From a virus, in IMG/VR virus record IMGVR_UViG_3300046096_000124, positions 1-35,463 of that record: a stretch of DNA of 35,463 bases; one strand, given 5' to 3'. The notes under the pieces were generated by a model, which made no database searches, was not told where the DNA came from, and saw only the letters and a list, made by a program, of their open reading frames with translations. Each line of letters begins with the position of its first letter. Positions within the stretch are counted from its first letter, which is position 1. This document shows, piece after piece, positions 1 to 8,135 of this stretch. The translations under genes were made by a program, and so were the position numbers.

Positions 1-122
1 TCTGTTGATTGTGCAACCGCTTCTGCAACAATCTCATTTACAGTTTCTTGATTAACTTCTGCATTTTCGTTTGTTTCAACTACTTCTGCATTCTCTACAA
101 CCTCATTTTTGTTTTTTAACAT
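1..122 (-). CDS. Major capsid protein, N-terminal part (runs off the window start)
   Basis: An open frame starts with ATG at 122 and runs off position 1. It encodes about 40 residues, beginning MLKNKNEVVENAEVVE, rich in Glu, Asn and Val and likely helical. It lies 9 nt after the prohead protease stop, where HK97-type phages encode the capsid protein, whose N-terminal delta/scaffold segment is usually helical and removed by the protease. The C-terminal part of a capsid protein lies at the opposite end of the window (34565-35463), so the two are probably one gene on a circular or permuted genome. A direct end-to-end join is out of frame, so at least 2 nt (2 modulo 3), and possibly many more, are missing. 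The assignment is by position and composition only. Confidence 0.6.
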   Translation of the reverse strand, partial: MLKNKNEVVENAEVVETNENAEVNQETVNEIVAEAVAQST

Positions 123-131
123 AAAATTAAA

Positions 132-965
132 TTATCTTCTTAATGTTTTTTTAACTTTTAATAATTCACCAATTCCTTTATTTATCATAAGGATGGCATC
201 TCGCTTTGTTATTGACTTGCGAGCATCGGCTTTTGTCATGTTTTGCAACAAGCTTTTTACCGATTCTTTCGCTTCATCAAGTTCTGAATCAACAACTTCA
301 TCACCTGGTGAATCTGTTGTTATTTCTTCACTCACTGATTCTATTTTACCACACTCATCACAATCACAATCATCTCCACATTCTTTTTCTGTGGATTCTG
401 CACCGACCTTTTGTGATTCATCTTGATTTTCGCATGGACAACCTTTTTCAATCGCTTTGCCAATGGCTTCAACATTCATACCAATAGATTTTGCGAGTGC
501 ATAAGCATTTGCTGGCACATTTACACATGAAACTTCAAGCAATGTATTTTCGCGCAATATGATTTTATCATTTTGCTGATCATACTCATAAACATCATTG
601 AGAAATCCACAACTAAATGCATTCATGAATGATCCTGCATATAATCCAAACAATTCTTTTGCAAATGGTGAAACATCTGCTGCAAATTGCATTGCACCCT
701 CCAAACCATTTGGACCATCATATAAATCAATCATCTTTGCAACTGCTGGAATTGAATGATCGTGATTGAAAAGCACGACTGGATTCAAAAGATATTCTTT
801 AACATTCCAACCTCTTTGATCTACCACTTCGCCATGGCGATCTTCATCAACTGTTGAAAATACACCTCTGATGATGTAATTTGCCAAGTCTTCCTGTGAT
901 GTTGCACCTTTTGTAAAAATGATGCCTTTCTTGAAATTTTTATTTGTGATTTCTCTTTGTTTCAT
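132..965 (-). CDS. Prohead maturation protease (S78/U35 family) with acidic Cys-rich C-terminal extension
   Basis: The 277-residue protein begins at an ATG with a -10 box 6 nt upstream. Residues 20-165 match the HK97 gp4-type prohead protease pattern: 'RGVFSTVDEDRHGEVVD' near 33-49, a catalytic His in FNHDHS (66-71) and a nucleophile Ser in AFSCGF (116-121). The enzyme would cleave capsid and scaffold N-termini inside the prohead. Residues about 175-235 form an unusual extension rich in Asp, Glu and Cys, with 'ECGDDCDCDECGK' near 195-207. A basic segment (about 245-277) follows and may act as scaffold. It sits between portal and capsid genes, the usual order. The protease call is firm; the role of the extension is unknown. 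Confidence 0.88.
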   Translation of the reverse strand: MKQREITNKNFKKGIIFTKGATSQEDLANYIIRGVFSTVDEDRHGEVVDQRGWNVKEYLLNPVVLFNHDHSIPAVAKMIDLYDGPNGLEGAMQFAADVSPFAKELFGLYAGSFMNAFSCGFLNDVYEYDQQNDKIILRENTLLEVSCVNVPANAYALAKSIGMNVEAIGKAIEKGCPCENQDESQKVGAESTEKECGDDCDCDECGKIESVSEEITTDSPGDEVVDSELDEAKESVKSLLQNMTKADARKSITKRDAILMINKGIGELLKVKKTLRR

Positions 966-971
966 ATTTTT

Positions 972-980
972 ATTATACCA
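972..980 (-). promoter_or_regulatory. Extended -10 promoter of the protease gene, leaderless spacing
   Basis: The minus strand reads TGGTATAAT, an exact extended -10 (TGn-TATAAT). The hexamer ends at 972 and the protease ATG starts at 965, leaving 6 nt. Transcription would start about 7 nt after the hexamer, that is on the A of the ATG. No SD is present. The promoter call is strong as a pattern; leaderless initiation is inferred. Confidence 0.75.
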
Positions 981-991
981 TACACTATTTT

Positions 992-3148
992 TTATTCTTT
1001 AAATGCTGGTGCCATAACACACCTGCAATTCGGTTCACCTGGTGCTGATAATCCATTTGAAAATGCTTCATCAATTTTTTTAACTTCACCATTCATTGCA
1101 ATGTGTGCTGGCCTTGTGCGATTATCAACTGTTGCAATCCATTCTTTATGAGTCACAACACCTGATTTTTTATAACTTGTTAAAAGTCCAAGATTGTTTG
1201 CAAATGTTGTTTCTGTTCTTGCAATCAAATCTGCTCTTGTTAAAGACATATCAACAAATAATGCTTGAATATTATCTGCAATTGCATTTATACCCAAACC
1301 TGCCTTTGTGCCTGTTTCTACAACAACCATGATGCGATCAATTGTTGTTGAAATAACTGATTCTGAAAGCATTGCAACTCTTTCATCAATCTTCTTTTGC
1401 AAATCATCTGTGACCACAAAAGATTCTTGTGGTGCAATTGCTTGCAAAGTTTCTTCACTTGCTTCTTTCACAAACTTTTCAACAAATGGCAATGATATTT
1501 CTGCAAATGCTTTGATCTCTTTGTTTTTGTTAAACAAATCATCTGCTGATATTGCCTTTGTAAATGCTTTTGATCCATTTGCAATTATGTTTCTGACTGT
1601 TTTTGTGCCAAGATCATCAAAATATGTTTTTACCTTTGCACCATATTCATTTGATTTCTTGTCTAAAATGTCATTTACCGCCTTGTAATATGAGTCCCTT
1701 TCATTTTCATCAGTGAGCTTTGAAAGTTCGCTGTATGCCCCAATTTTTGGCTTTTGGATGGCAATCTTTTCAAATACTTCTGATGTTTTTAATTTTTGCA
1801 TCACATTTTTGTGAATTTCTTTGTTTATTTCATTCAATGCAACAAAAATTTCTTTTGCAATAACTTTTCCATGCAAGTTTCTAACATTGATTTGTGCATC
1901 TTTTGCTGCTTTTAATTTTGCAAATTCTTCACCCATTGTTTTTTCTTGCTGTGGCAATCCACCAACTGCAACCATATTTTGTGGCAAATATCTTGTATAT
2001 CCACCCATGATTGGCTGTAATCCCTCCCATTGTCTGATTTCATTCACAAGATAATAACCATTTTTGATTCCTATCTCATAAAGTTTATGAATGCTCTCTT
2101 TATTTTCTGGTGTTGGATCTTCATAAGTAATAAAAAGACGTGGATCAAAATCTGTATAAACTAATTCTTCATTTAACTTTTCAACAATTCTTTTGAATAA
2201 TGGATTGATTGTTTCTGATAAGAATATTGAAATTGCTGCTTCTTTTTCTGCATATTTAACATTGTCTGTGACTGAAATAATTGCTTTTGGCACTTTGAAT
2301 GCTGTTAAAATATCATCTCTTGTGAATTTCAATGATTCAATATAATCCATTTCTTTTTGATCAAGTGATGCTCTTTCATATTGCATGCCACTTTCAAGAA
2401 TCGCAACATTTGAATCTCTGTTTTTACCAGAAAATCTTGTTTCAAATTCTTCACGCAACATGTCTTTCTGTTCTTTTGATGCTTTGCCTGGCAATTTAAT
2501 AAATGCTTTTGGCTGGCCATCTCTTTCAAAAAAATCTTTCTGCATTCCAACTGCATGATCTTCTGTTTCAATTCTTTGCTTTGCTGGTGTGATTGGTGAA
2601 AATCCACGCAATGTATCATATGGACTGAAAAATTTAAAATGCACAATGTCTTGTGTTTCAATTCTAATCTTTTGTGTTGGTGTTTTTAAGAAATTATAAC
2701 CAGTGATCACACCCTCTGTATCTTGTAATATTTCAATTCTATCTGGCCTGATGTTTCTCAATTCTGTGATCTTGCCATTTTCTCTAACTTTGAATATAAA
2801 TGCTTCCCCCCCCAAAAGCATATTGATCACAAGTGATTCCATAAACTCCGCCTTTGTTTGTGAATTGTTTGGCTTGTAAATAAGATCAAGCACTGCATGT
2901 GAATTGATTTCTTTTGTGTCACCCTTTTGATTTGCGATTTGATAAAGTTCAACATCAATGCCTGAAATCTTTTCTGCTATTTTAGAAACACACGCATAAA
3001 CATACAAAGATTTTGAATAAGCATCAAAATTGTTTTTAAGAGAAATGCCACGACCTGCAAACAATTGTGCAAGCTGAATATCCATTGATGAATAGATGCT
3101 TTTCTCTTTTGATTGAAACACTGATTTGATTGATTTGATTATATCCAT
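992..3148 (-). CDS. Portal protein fused to a MuF/gp7-like head morphogenesis domain
   Basis: The 718-residue protein begins at ATG 3148 with TATAAT 8 nt upstream. Residues about 30-420 resemble HK97-type portals ('SLYVYACVSKIAEKI' near 47-61, 'AFIFKVRENGKITELRNIRPDRIEI', 'IVHFKFFSPYDTLRGFSPI'). The portal forms the dodecameric vertex channel where terminase docks. The last 80-90 residues match the Mu gpF / SPP1 gp7 minor head protein ending ('TRADLIARTETTFANN', 'HKEWIATVDNRTRPAH', 'EPNCRCVMAP'), normally a separate gene. It is about 300 residues longer than a plain portal. Neighbours are the large terminase upstream and the protease downstream. A run of eight G at 2806-2813 lies in the portal half. 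Confidence 0.9.
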   Translation of the reverse strand: MDIIKSIKSVFQSKEKSIYSSMDIQLAQLFAGRGISLKNNFDAYSKSLYVYACVSKIAEKISGIDVELYQIANQKGDTKEINSHAVLDLIYKPNNSQTKAEFMESLVINMLLGGEAFIFKVRENGKITELRNIRPDRIEILQDTEGVITGYNFLKTPTQKIRIETQDIVHFKFFSPYDTLRGFSPITPAKQRIETEDHAVGMQKDFFERDGQPKAFIKLPGKASKEQKDMLREEFETRFSGKNRDSNVAILESGMQYERASLDQKEMDYIESLKFTRDDILTAFKVPKAIISVTDNVKYAEKEAAISIFLSETINPLFKRIVEKLNEELVYTDFDPRLFITYEDPTPENKESIHKLYEIGIKNGYYLVNEIRQWEGLQPIMGGYTRYLPQNMVAVGGLPQQEKTMGEEFAKLKAAKDAQINVRNLHGKVIAKEIFVALNEINKEIHKNVMQKLKTSEVFEKIAIQKPKIGAYSELSKLTDENERDSYYKAVNDILDKKSNEYGAKVKTYFDDLGTKTVRNIIANGSKAFTKAISADDLFNKNKEIKAFAEISLPFVEKFVKEASEETLQAIAPQESFVVTDDLQKKIDERVAMLSESVISTTIDRIMVVVETGTKAGLGINAIADNIQALFVDMSLTRADLIARTETTFANNLGLLTSYKKSGVVTHKEWIATVDNRTRPAHIAMNGEVKKIDEAFSNGLSAPGEPNCRCVMAPAFKE

Positions 3149-3156
3149 ATATTTAT

Positions 3157-3165
3157 ATTATACCA
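3157..3165 (-). promoter_or_regulatory. Extended -10 promoter of the portal gene
   Basis: The minus strand reads TGGTATAAT; the hexamer ends 8 nt before the portal ATG at 3148, giving a predicted leader of about 2 nt. It lies in the gap between the terminase stop and the portal start. Confidence 0.72.
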
Positions 3166-3180
3166 TTGCTTTTTTTTGTT

Positions 3181-4680
3181 TTATAAGTGGATGATTCTGT
3201 ATTCTGGCATTTTACTCATTTGCAATGCAATTGCCCTTGAAAATACCCTATCATCGTGACCATTTGTTGGATGCTCTGGCCGATCTTTATTATAGATCAT
3301 TGCCATTGCTTCTTCTTTGGCTTCTTTATATCCCTCCAATATTTCTTTTTTTCTATATGATTCTGATAAATCTGAAATCATCACTGGCCTATTTGTGCCT
3401 GTTGTGATCCATTCATCAAAAATCACTTCAAGTTCATTTAATTTATTGACCATGGCAACACCAACACCATTGCCCTCAACTCCCAATCTTATATTATAAC
3501 CTGATAGTAATGATTTGATTCTTAATGCAAAAATATCAATTGGATCTCTTGATCTTAATTCAAAAACAAATGCACCTTTGCCAACATACCTTGTTGGATC
3601 ATAAACACTGAATACATGCCAATCTCCATCTGGTGTGCCTTTTGCTGGATCCAGTCCTGCATATAGTTTCTTTTGCCTGTATTTGATCAGTTCTTCTTCT
3701 GCATCTTCAAAATGTAGATCTTGCACTTCTTTCCATGATCTCAGATTATCAAGTGGCGCTTTTGCATTTTCGTCATGTTCAACTGAAATAAACACACCAC
3801 GATCTGATCGCAAAAAGCATGATTCATCATCTTCTGGATATTCTTGAAAAAACATCTCGCCTTTATCTTCAATCTTATATCTGCGCCATTTGATCATTCC
3901 AGGTGTTAAAACAACATCATATTCATTTTTTGCTGCTTCAATAAGCTTTTTTTCTTCATCTGTGAGTGACTGCAAAACATCTTCATCACTCATGAAATAA
4001 AGTTTTTGCATGTATGGTGTCATCTCTGAAACTTCTTCTTTTATTAAAAACTCAATTGAATATTCATCTGACATATACCATGGAATAAATATTGCATTAA
4101 AAGATGATTCACCTGCCTTTGCTTTTTTGTATAACTCTTTGAAATCATTGTGGCCATTTGGTGTTGATTCAATATCAATATCACCAAATTCACATGCTTC
4201 AACAACCGCATTCAAAACATTTTTCAAATCTTTATAAAATGCTGCTTCTGATAAGTGTGCAAAATGCAAAGTATCTCCACGACCAACAATTGTTTGCCCT
4301 GCTGTTCCTATGAAATAAGATGATGGCAACTTTGTGCGGATCATTGATGCTTCATCATTTTCAAAATCAATTGTGACATCCATCTTTTCCAAAAACAACT
4401 TTGCTGACTTCATCATTCTTTGTGTTGCATCTCTTTCATTTGAAAGTAAAAGGCAATTTACTGGCTTTGTTAAAAAATATGGCATTCTTCTTGCCAATAT
4501 ATATTTTGACATCCCTTGTTGTCTGGCTTTTAAAATGATGTTTCTTTTTTTCCTTTTACTTTCATAATATCTTTGAGCACGATTCAAGACAAAATTCACC
4601 TCCTTTGATCTTTTATCAAGGATTTTAAATGATTTCTCAATAAAGACTGATGGTGTGATTTTAATCTTTTCTTTTATCAT
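3181..4680 (-). CDS. terL: Terminase large subunit
   Basis: The chosen ATG at 4680 gives 499 residues; an ATG 48 nt upstream is possible but would overlap the small subunit more. The ATPase domain carries a Walker-A-like segment 'ILKARQQGMSKYI' (about 49-61, the KxRQxGxS type) and an acidic 'HLSEAAF' segment consistent with Walker B. The C-terminal RNase H-like nuclease shows 'YAGLDPAKGTPDGDWHVF' (first Asp), 'LGVEGNGVG' (Glu) and 'NGHDDRVFSRA' (last Asp). The enzyme would translocate DNA into the prohead through the portal and cut it. It overlaps the small subunit by 20 nt, which favours translational coupling. Confidence 0.93.
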   Translation of the reverse strand: MIKEKIKITPSVFIEKSFKILDKRSKEVNFVLNRAQRYYESKRKKRNIILKARQQGMSKYILARRMPYFLTKPVNCLLLSNERDATQRMMKSAKLFLEKMDVTIDFENDEASMIRTKLPSSYFIGTAGQTIVGRGDTLHFAHLSEAAFYKDLKNVLNAVVEACEFGDIDIESTPNGHNDFKELYKKAKAGESSFNAIFIPWYMSDEYSIEFLIKEEVSEMTPYMQKLYFMSDEDVLQSLTDEEKKLIEAAKNEYDVVLTPGMIKWRRYKIEDKGEMFFQEYPEDDESCFLRSDRGVFISVEHDENAKAPLDNLRSWKEVQDLHFEDAEEELIKYRQKKLYAGLDPAKGTPDGDWHVFSVYDPTRYVGKGAFVFELRSRDPIDIFALRIKSLLSGYNIRLGVEGNGVGVAMVNKLNELEVIFDEWITTGTNRPVMISDLSESYRKKEILEGYKEAKEEAMAMIYNKDRPEHPTNGHDDRVFSRAIALQMSKMPEYRIIHL

Positions 4681-5044
4681 GCTTTTGTTGATCTTCTTCA
4701 ATATCAAATCTTCTCGCAAATTCTTCAACTGTTGTTAATGTGTTTATATTGACTTTCGTATCTCGCATTTCTTCTTCTGTCTTTACCAACCACCATTGCG
4801 CCATTGCTGGATCTTTCTTTGTTAATATCTCTTGTGCAACAACTTCTCTTGCTGTGATATTCACTGTATTCTGCCAAGCTGTCACCTGCAACCGAAGTTC
4901 CTCATCTTTATTTATCCATGTATCAACAGTTTGCTGTGGAATTCCTGCATATGCACATGCACGTTTAACACTGCACCCCCTTTGAAAATAAGGCTTTAAT
5001 ATCTCTAATGTTTTCTTTTTGTTTCTTTTTTTACCTCTTGCCAT
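4661..5044 (-). CDS. terS: Terminase small subunit
   Basis: Starting at ATG 5044 the protein has 127 residues. The basic start MARGKKRNKKK is followed by a helix-turn-helix-like segment ('FQRGCSVKRACAYAGIPQQTVDTWINKD', about 20-47), the DNA-recognition type found in small terminases. An in-frame ATG at 5062 adds MVYNKY, but those codons are the promoter itself (ATGGTATATAATA), so I reject that start. The C-terminus is charged and ends in the overlap with the large subunit. Identity rests on HTH, size and position before terL. Confidence 0.78.
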   Translation of the reverse strand: MARGKKRNKKKTLEILKPYFQRGCSVKRACAYAGIPQQTVDTWINKDEELRLQVTAWQNTVNITAREVVAQEILTKKDPAMAQWWLVKTEEEMRDTKVNINTLTTVEEFARRFDIEEDQQKHDKRKD

Positions 5045-5050
5045 ATATTT

Positions 5051-5061
5051 ATTATATACCA
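5051..5061 (-). promoter_or_regulatory. Extended -10 promoter of the packaging/head operon
   Basis: The minus strand reads TGGTATATAAT. The TATAAT hexamer ends 6 nt before the terS ATG at 5044, so the predicted start nucleotide is the A of the ATG. It lies in the short gap after the methyltransferase gene. Confidence 0.75.
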
Positions 5062-5117
5062 TTATGTGTTTCGGTATATTTATATCATTTTTGCACCTTT
5101 TTTGCTATTTTATGCAT

Positions 5118-6122
5118 TTAATTGATCATAAATAGCTGTTTTTTGATCTGTTCTGCAATTTTTGCTGCCATTAAAGGTGGCACACTCATGCCAATTAAAT
5201 ATCTTGCACCCACTCCATTGTAATTATAATCAAGTGGGTATGATCCAATCAGTGCCAATTCTTTATCATTCAAACCCCTTTTATACACTGGATGAAATGT
5301 TTGACCACCTGCTGGAATTGTATTTGCAACCCTGCCTAAATGCATTTTCTTTGTTGTTTGAAACTTTCCAACTGGACCACCTGGCTTTGCTTCATCCCAA
5401 TACTTTGAATATGTTTCTGTGATTTTCTGCTCTCTGTCTGTATTGTCTGAAACTTCTGCAAATAATATTGGCTTTTCATTGAATGAAAGTTTTAATTTTG
5501 GCATGTTCAAATCTTTTCTTGATCCAATGAAAAATACTCTTTCCCTTTTCTGTGGCAATCCCATTGTTGCACCATTTAATAAAAACAACTGGACATTATA
5601 ACCAAGTGCTGTTAATTCATCCATGATTGTCCTTGTGTATGCTGTGGCATTGCCTGCAAGCATTCCTTTCACATTCTCTGCAACAAATACTTTTGGCTTT
5701 AATGCACCAACCAAATCAATGTAATCAAAGAATAGATCTGACAATTTTTGTTTTGCCTGACCCTCTCTAAATTGCTTTTCTTTTTTCCATGCTTTTTCTC
5801 TCAAACCTGTTGATGAAAATGTGCTGCATGGTGGTGATCCATCTAATATATCTAAATTATAAAATTCATCTGGCAATTCTTTATTTTCTGCCTTTTTTAC
5901 CAAATCACCAATTGGCATTAAAAAATAGTGTTTTGGATTATGATTGATTTTATAGACTTCTGCCATCTGTGGATCAATATCATTTGCACCTATAACCTCA
6001 AATCCAGCGAGTTTATACCCCATTGTGCTACCACCTCCACATGCAAATGTTGAAAGCACTGAAAGTCCATTTTTTGCTGGATAACCATCTTTTAAATTCC
6101 ATTTGTAATTGATTTTATTCAT
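5118..6122 (-). CDS. DNA (cytosine-5) methyltransferase
   Basis: The 334-residue protein contains the C5-MTase motifs in order: motif I 'STFACGGGSTMGY' (about 24-36, SAM binding), motif IV 'GSPPCSTFSSTG' with catalytic Cys99, motif VI 'FVAENVKG' (about 146-153), motif VIII 'LPQKRERVFFIGSR', and motifs IX/X towards the C-terminus ('RVANTIPAGGQTFHPVYKR', 'RYLIGMSVPPLMAAKIAEQI'). It would methylate C5 of cytosine in a target site, likely protecting phage DNA from host restriction. It overlaps the upstream ParB-like gene by 8 nt. No cognate restriction endonuclease is visible. The target recognition region is fairly short. Confidence 0.93.
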   Translation of the reverse strand: MNKINYKWNLKDGYPAKNGLSVLSTFACGGGSTMGYKLAGFEVIGANDIDPQMAEVYKINHNPKHYFLMPIGDLVKKAENKELPDEFYNLDILDGSPPCSTFSSTGLREKAWKKEKQFREGQAKQKLSDLFFDYIDLVGALKPKVFVAENVKGMLAGNATAYTRTIMDELTALGYNVQLFLLNGATMGLPQKRERVFFIGSRKDLNMPKLKLSFNEKPILFAEVSDNTDREQKITETYSKYWDEAKPGGPVGKFQTTKKMHLGRVANTIPAGGQTFHPVYKRGLNDKELALIGSYPLDYNYNGVGARYLIGMSVPPLMAAKIAEQIKKQLFMIN

Positions 6123-6723
6123 ATTGTTGCAAAACTTGTTTCAACATTTCTTCTTTGGTATCACAACCAAGCTTTTCTGTTGCATTTTGAATCAAATCCA
6201 ACATATTTAAATATTCTGTGTAATTGTATGCAAAATTTATCACTGATGGCCTTTGCATGTCATTTGAATCAATTTCTTTGTTTTTATTGTCAAAATCTTC
6301 AATTGTTTCTGTTTTAATATCTTGCAATGCTGGTGGCAACATCTCTGCAAGTTCTTGATCTTCAATTTCTGCCAATTCTTCTTTTGCTAAATTATGATCA
6401 GTTTGAGTCATCGCTGCAATCTCATTATCAAGTATTCTAAATGCTTTTTCATTATCAACTGATAATGCCCAATCTGCTGGACCGCCTGCAATAATATTTC
6501 CTTTATCATCCATGATATATGCCTCTGGCAAATCCATTTTGTTTTTGTAATTCTGATATGCATGCCATCTTCCATGTCCTGCAACAATCACACCATCTTG
6601 ATCAACTAAAATAAACGATCTCCAACCAAATCTTTTAATTGATTTTGCTAATAATTCAATTTGCTCTGGTGTGTGTGCCTTTGCATTCCTATCATAAACT
6701 TTAATATCATTGATTGTTATCAT
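6115..6723 (-). CDS. ParB/Srx-like nuclease-domain protein
   Basis: The 202-residue protein opens with a ParB N-terminal-type domain: 'DIKVYDRNAKAHTPEQ' (6-21), 'LAKSIKRFGWRSFILVDQDG' and the signature 'VIVAGHGRWHAY' (about 45-56). In phages such proteins often sit beside methyltransferases and terminases and may bind or nick DNA. The second half is acidic and glutamine/asparagine-rich with no recognised domain. ATG 6723 is preceded on the minus strand by TATAAT about 9 nt away. Specific activity (CTPase, nuclease or DNA binding) cannot be told from the sequence. Confidence 0.8.
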   Translation of the reverse strand: MITINDIKVYDRNAKAHTPEQIELLAKSIKRFGWRSFILVDQDGVIVAGHGRWHAYQNYKNKMDLPEAYIMDDKGNIIAGGPADWALSVDNEKAFRILDNEIAAMTQTDHNLAKEELAEIEDQELAEMLPPALQDIKTETIEDFDNKNKEIDSNDMQRPSVINFAYNYTEYLNMLDLIQNATEKLGCDTKEEMLKQVLQQYE

Positions 6724-6949
6724 AATTTTGTATTATATCTTCATCGTTTGTAAATAAATTATTTTCTTTTGCATGATGTCTGATGTGGAAATCCGATGCA
6801 AGCGTTTCGCCGCAAAGTGAGCATCGTGTCCAATATGTATTATGTTTGCATTTGGCACGTTCTTTTTGTTTTTTGGCTTCCGCTTTTGATAAGTATTCCC
6901 TTTTATAGTAATTCCTATCTACTGGATCAAATTCATCTTCATCATGCAT
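6707..6949 (-). CDS. Small zinc-finger-like protein
   Basis: With ATG at 6949 the protein has 80 residues. A basic Lys-rich segment ('KAEAKKQKERAKCKH') is followed by Cys/His pairs in 'CKHNTYWTRCSLCGE' and 'DFHIRHHAKE', consistent with a small zinc-binding fold. Upstream in-frame ATGs (to 7006) would draw on the stem of an intrinsic terminator, so I reject them. TATAAT-like boxes lie 20-35 nt upstream. The gene overlaps the ParB-like start by 17 nt, suggesting one transcript. Function unknown; nucleic-acid binding is plausible. Confidence 0.55.
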   Translation of the reverse strand: MHDEDEFDPVDRNYYKREYLSKAEAKKQKERAKCKHNTYWTRCSLCGETLASDFHIRHHAKENNLFTNDEDIIQNYDNNQ

Positions 6950-6993
6950 AATTTTGTTGATAAAATAATATATACCTATATTATATTTCATAA

Positions 6994-7030
6994 ACATAAA
7001 AAGCACAAGAGGTATTTGTGCTTTTTATGT
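6994..7030 (-). terminator. Intrinsic terminator after the early small-gene operon
   Basis: A perfect 15-bp stem (ACATAAAAAGCACAA at 6994-7008 with its complement at 7016-7030) and a 7-nt loop, flanked by A/T tracts inside the stem. It lies 6 nt beyond the stop of the small membrane protein gene at 7037 and should act in both directions. Confidence 0.85.
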
Positions 7031-7036
7031 GGATAT

Positions 7037-7216
7037 CTACTGTGAAAAGTATTTTATGCAACGAGCTGGAAATGCTGTTTTGTCTTTGTAATATTCACAC
7101 TCTTTTGTGTAATCTTCACTGACTACAAAACCAATGATCATCAGTGTGATGAATATTGCGAGGACAATTTCTGCAACTCTGGCCAATTTAAAATCTTTTG
7201 TGATGCTTTTAAACAT
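7037..7216 (-). CDS. Small single-pass membrane protein
   Basis: From ATG 7216 the product has 59 residues. A basic N-terminus (MFKSITKDFKLAR) precedes one hydrophobic helix 'VAEIVLAIFITLMIIGFVV' (about 14-32). The rest is a short charged tail with two Cys. It overlaps the upstream DUF3268-like gene by 76 nt in another frame; longer starts (up to 7321) would overlap far more. The intrinsic terminator follows directly, marking the end of the operon. No family recognised. It might be a lysis or host-envelope modifier, but that is a guess. Confidence 0.45.
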   Translation of the reverse strand: MFKSITKDFKLARVAEIVLAIFITLMIIGFVVSEDYTKECEYYKDKTAFPARCIKYFSQ

Positions 7217-7545
7217 TGCTTTTTGTTGAATTTGCCTATATGGCATCTGTTGTTTGAAATTCCCATCTCTTTTGCGAGTTTCTTGTATAAAGAATCTCTT
7301 GTTGCGATTTTGTTTTTCCATATTGCATCAAAATAAATATGTGTGGCGATCCGCAATTCTCGCAATTGCTTGTCTGCTGGTGTTCCAAATGGCTTTCTAT
7401 AACTATTTTCATCAAGTTTTTGATGAGTTCCAACAGATGCATCACAACCATCACATATATATATTATACCTTGACTATTTTTGCGCAAATCACAAGTCTT
7501 TTTGCAATATGGACATTTCACATTCCATTTCTTCCCTAATTCCAT
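7141..7545 (-). CDS. DUF3268-like zinc-finger protein
   Basis: Starting at ATG 7545 (134 residues; 7578 also possible), the protein has two Cys pairs, 'VKCPYCKKTCDL' (C11, C14) and 'YICDGCDASVGTH' (C31, C34). These are followed by 'PFGTPADKQLRELR', 'AIWKNKI' and 'CHIGKFNKKQC'. This order matches the phage zinc-finger family annotated DUF3268, whose function is not established. It overlaps the preceding gene by about 56 nt. Family resemblance is from memory and would need a profile search. Confidence 0.65.
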   Translation of the reverse strand: MELGKKWNVKCPYCKKTCDLRKNSQGIIYICDGCDASVGTHQKLDENSYRKPFGTPADKQLRELRIATHIYFDAIWKNKIATRDSLYKKLAKEMGISNNRCHIGKFNKKQCLKASQKILNWPELQKLSSQYSSH

Positions 7546-7966
7546 ATTTGTTAAATAATTGTTTAATTTCATCTGCAACTGGCACTTTTCTCACTCTGTG
7601 CCATTCAAGAATCCCTAAAAGCTGATTTCTCACATGATCCTTTTCAACTTTTTCAACTTCTGCAATTTCTTCTTCTGAAAAAGAAATGAGTTTTATTGAT
7701 TGAATTGGTGATATATATTTAACTTTTGGCTTTTTAATGTATTGTTTTTTTGCTGTTTTTATTTTGAATCGTGGCCTTTCAAACTCTGGAAATTGTCTGC
7801 TATGTTCTTTTGCTACTTCATAAGCATCATTTTGATCAAATTCTTTTTCTTTTTTTGGATAGTTTTTGATCTCATAAAAGATAATTTCTGATGATGTTGG
7901 CCAATACCCAAAATATTTTTGCAATATCTTTGAAATCTCTTTTTTATTCAATTTCGCTGATTCCAT
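7490..7966 (-). CDS. Hypothetical protein, possible replication or regulatory accessory
   Basis: A 158-residue charged protein without recognised motifs. It has a Lys-rich middle ('KIKTAKKQYIKKPKVKY', about 67-83) and a helical acidic stretch ('FSEEEIAEVEKVEKDHVRNQL'). The N-terminus 'LNKKEISKILQKYFGYWP' could be a small helical domain. It overlaps its upstream neighbour by 23 nt and its downstream one by tens of nt, consistent with a tightly packed early operon. No membrane segments. Confidence 0.55.
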   Translation of the reverse strand: MESAKLNKKEISKILQKYFGYWPTSSEIIFYEIKNYPKKEKEFDQNDAYEVAKEHSRQFPEFERPRFKIKTAKKQYIKKPKVKYISPIQSIKLISFSEEEIAEVEKVEKDHVRNQLLGILEWHRVRKVPVADEIKQLFNKYGIREEMECEMSILQKDL

Positions 7967-8135
7967 AATTTTCTGGATCTTTTACAATATCAATCGCATA
8001 TTTTATGCCATCAATCCAATGTATTCTTTGGTTATATTCTGGTGTATTTTGTGACACCTCTTTCAACACAACCTGTTCATATTCAAGTCTGTGTTCTAAC
8101 AATTTAATCAAATCACTTCTTTTGTATTCTTGCAT
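7944..8135 (-). CDS. Hypothetical small helical protein
   Basis: A 63-residue soluble protein, MQEYKRSDLIKLLEHRL onward, predicted mostly helical. It overlaps the preceding gene by 23 nt and the next by 23 nt, so expression is probably coupled. Nothing in it points to a specific activity; it is kept as a gene because of its position and compact fit in the operon. Confidence 0.5.
   Translation of the reverse strand: MQEYKRSDLIKLLEHRLEYEQVVLKEVSQNTPEYNQRIHWIDGIKYAIDIVKDPENYGISEIE

Noticed and set aside
4590-4610. AAAGGAGGTG in the terminase large subunit gene as a start signal
   Set aside because: It encodes Lys-Glu-Val within the conserved frame and no suitable start codon follows.
5044-5062. 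N-terminal extension MVYNKY of the terminase small subunit, and the similar MVYNIF at 16132
   Set aside because: These codons are the promoter element ATGGTATATAATA itself; the next ATG lies at the standard 6-nt distance from the TATAAT box.
6950-7006. Longer start of the zinc-finger gene (MLFMFMKYN)
   Set aside because: It is encoded by the stem of the intrinsic terminator and following promoter boxes.
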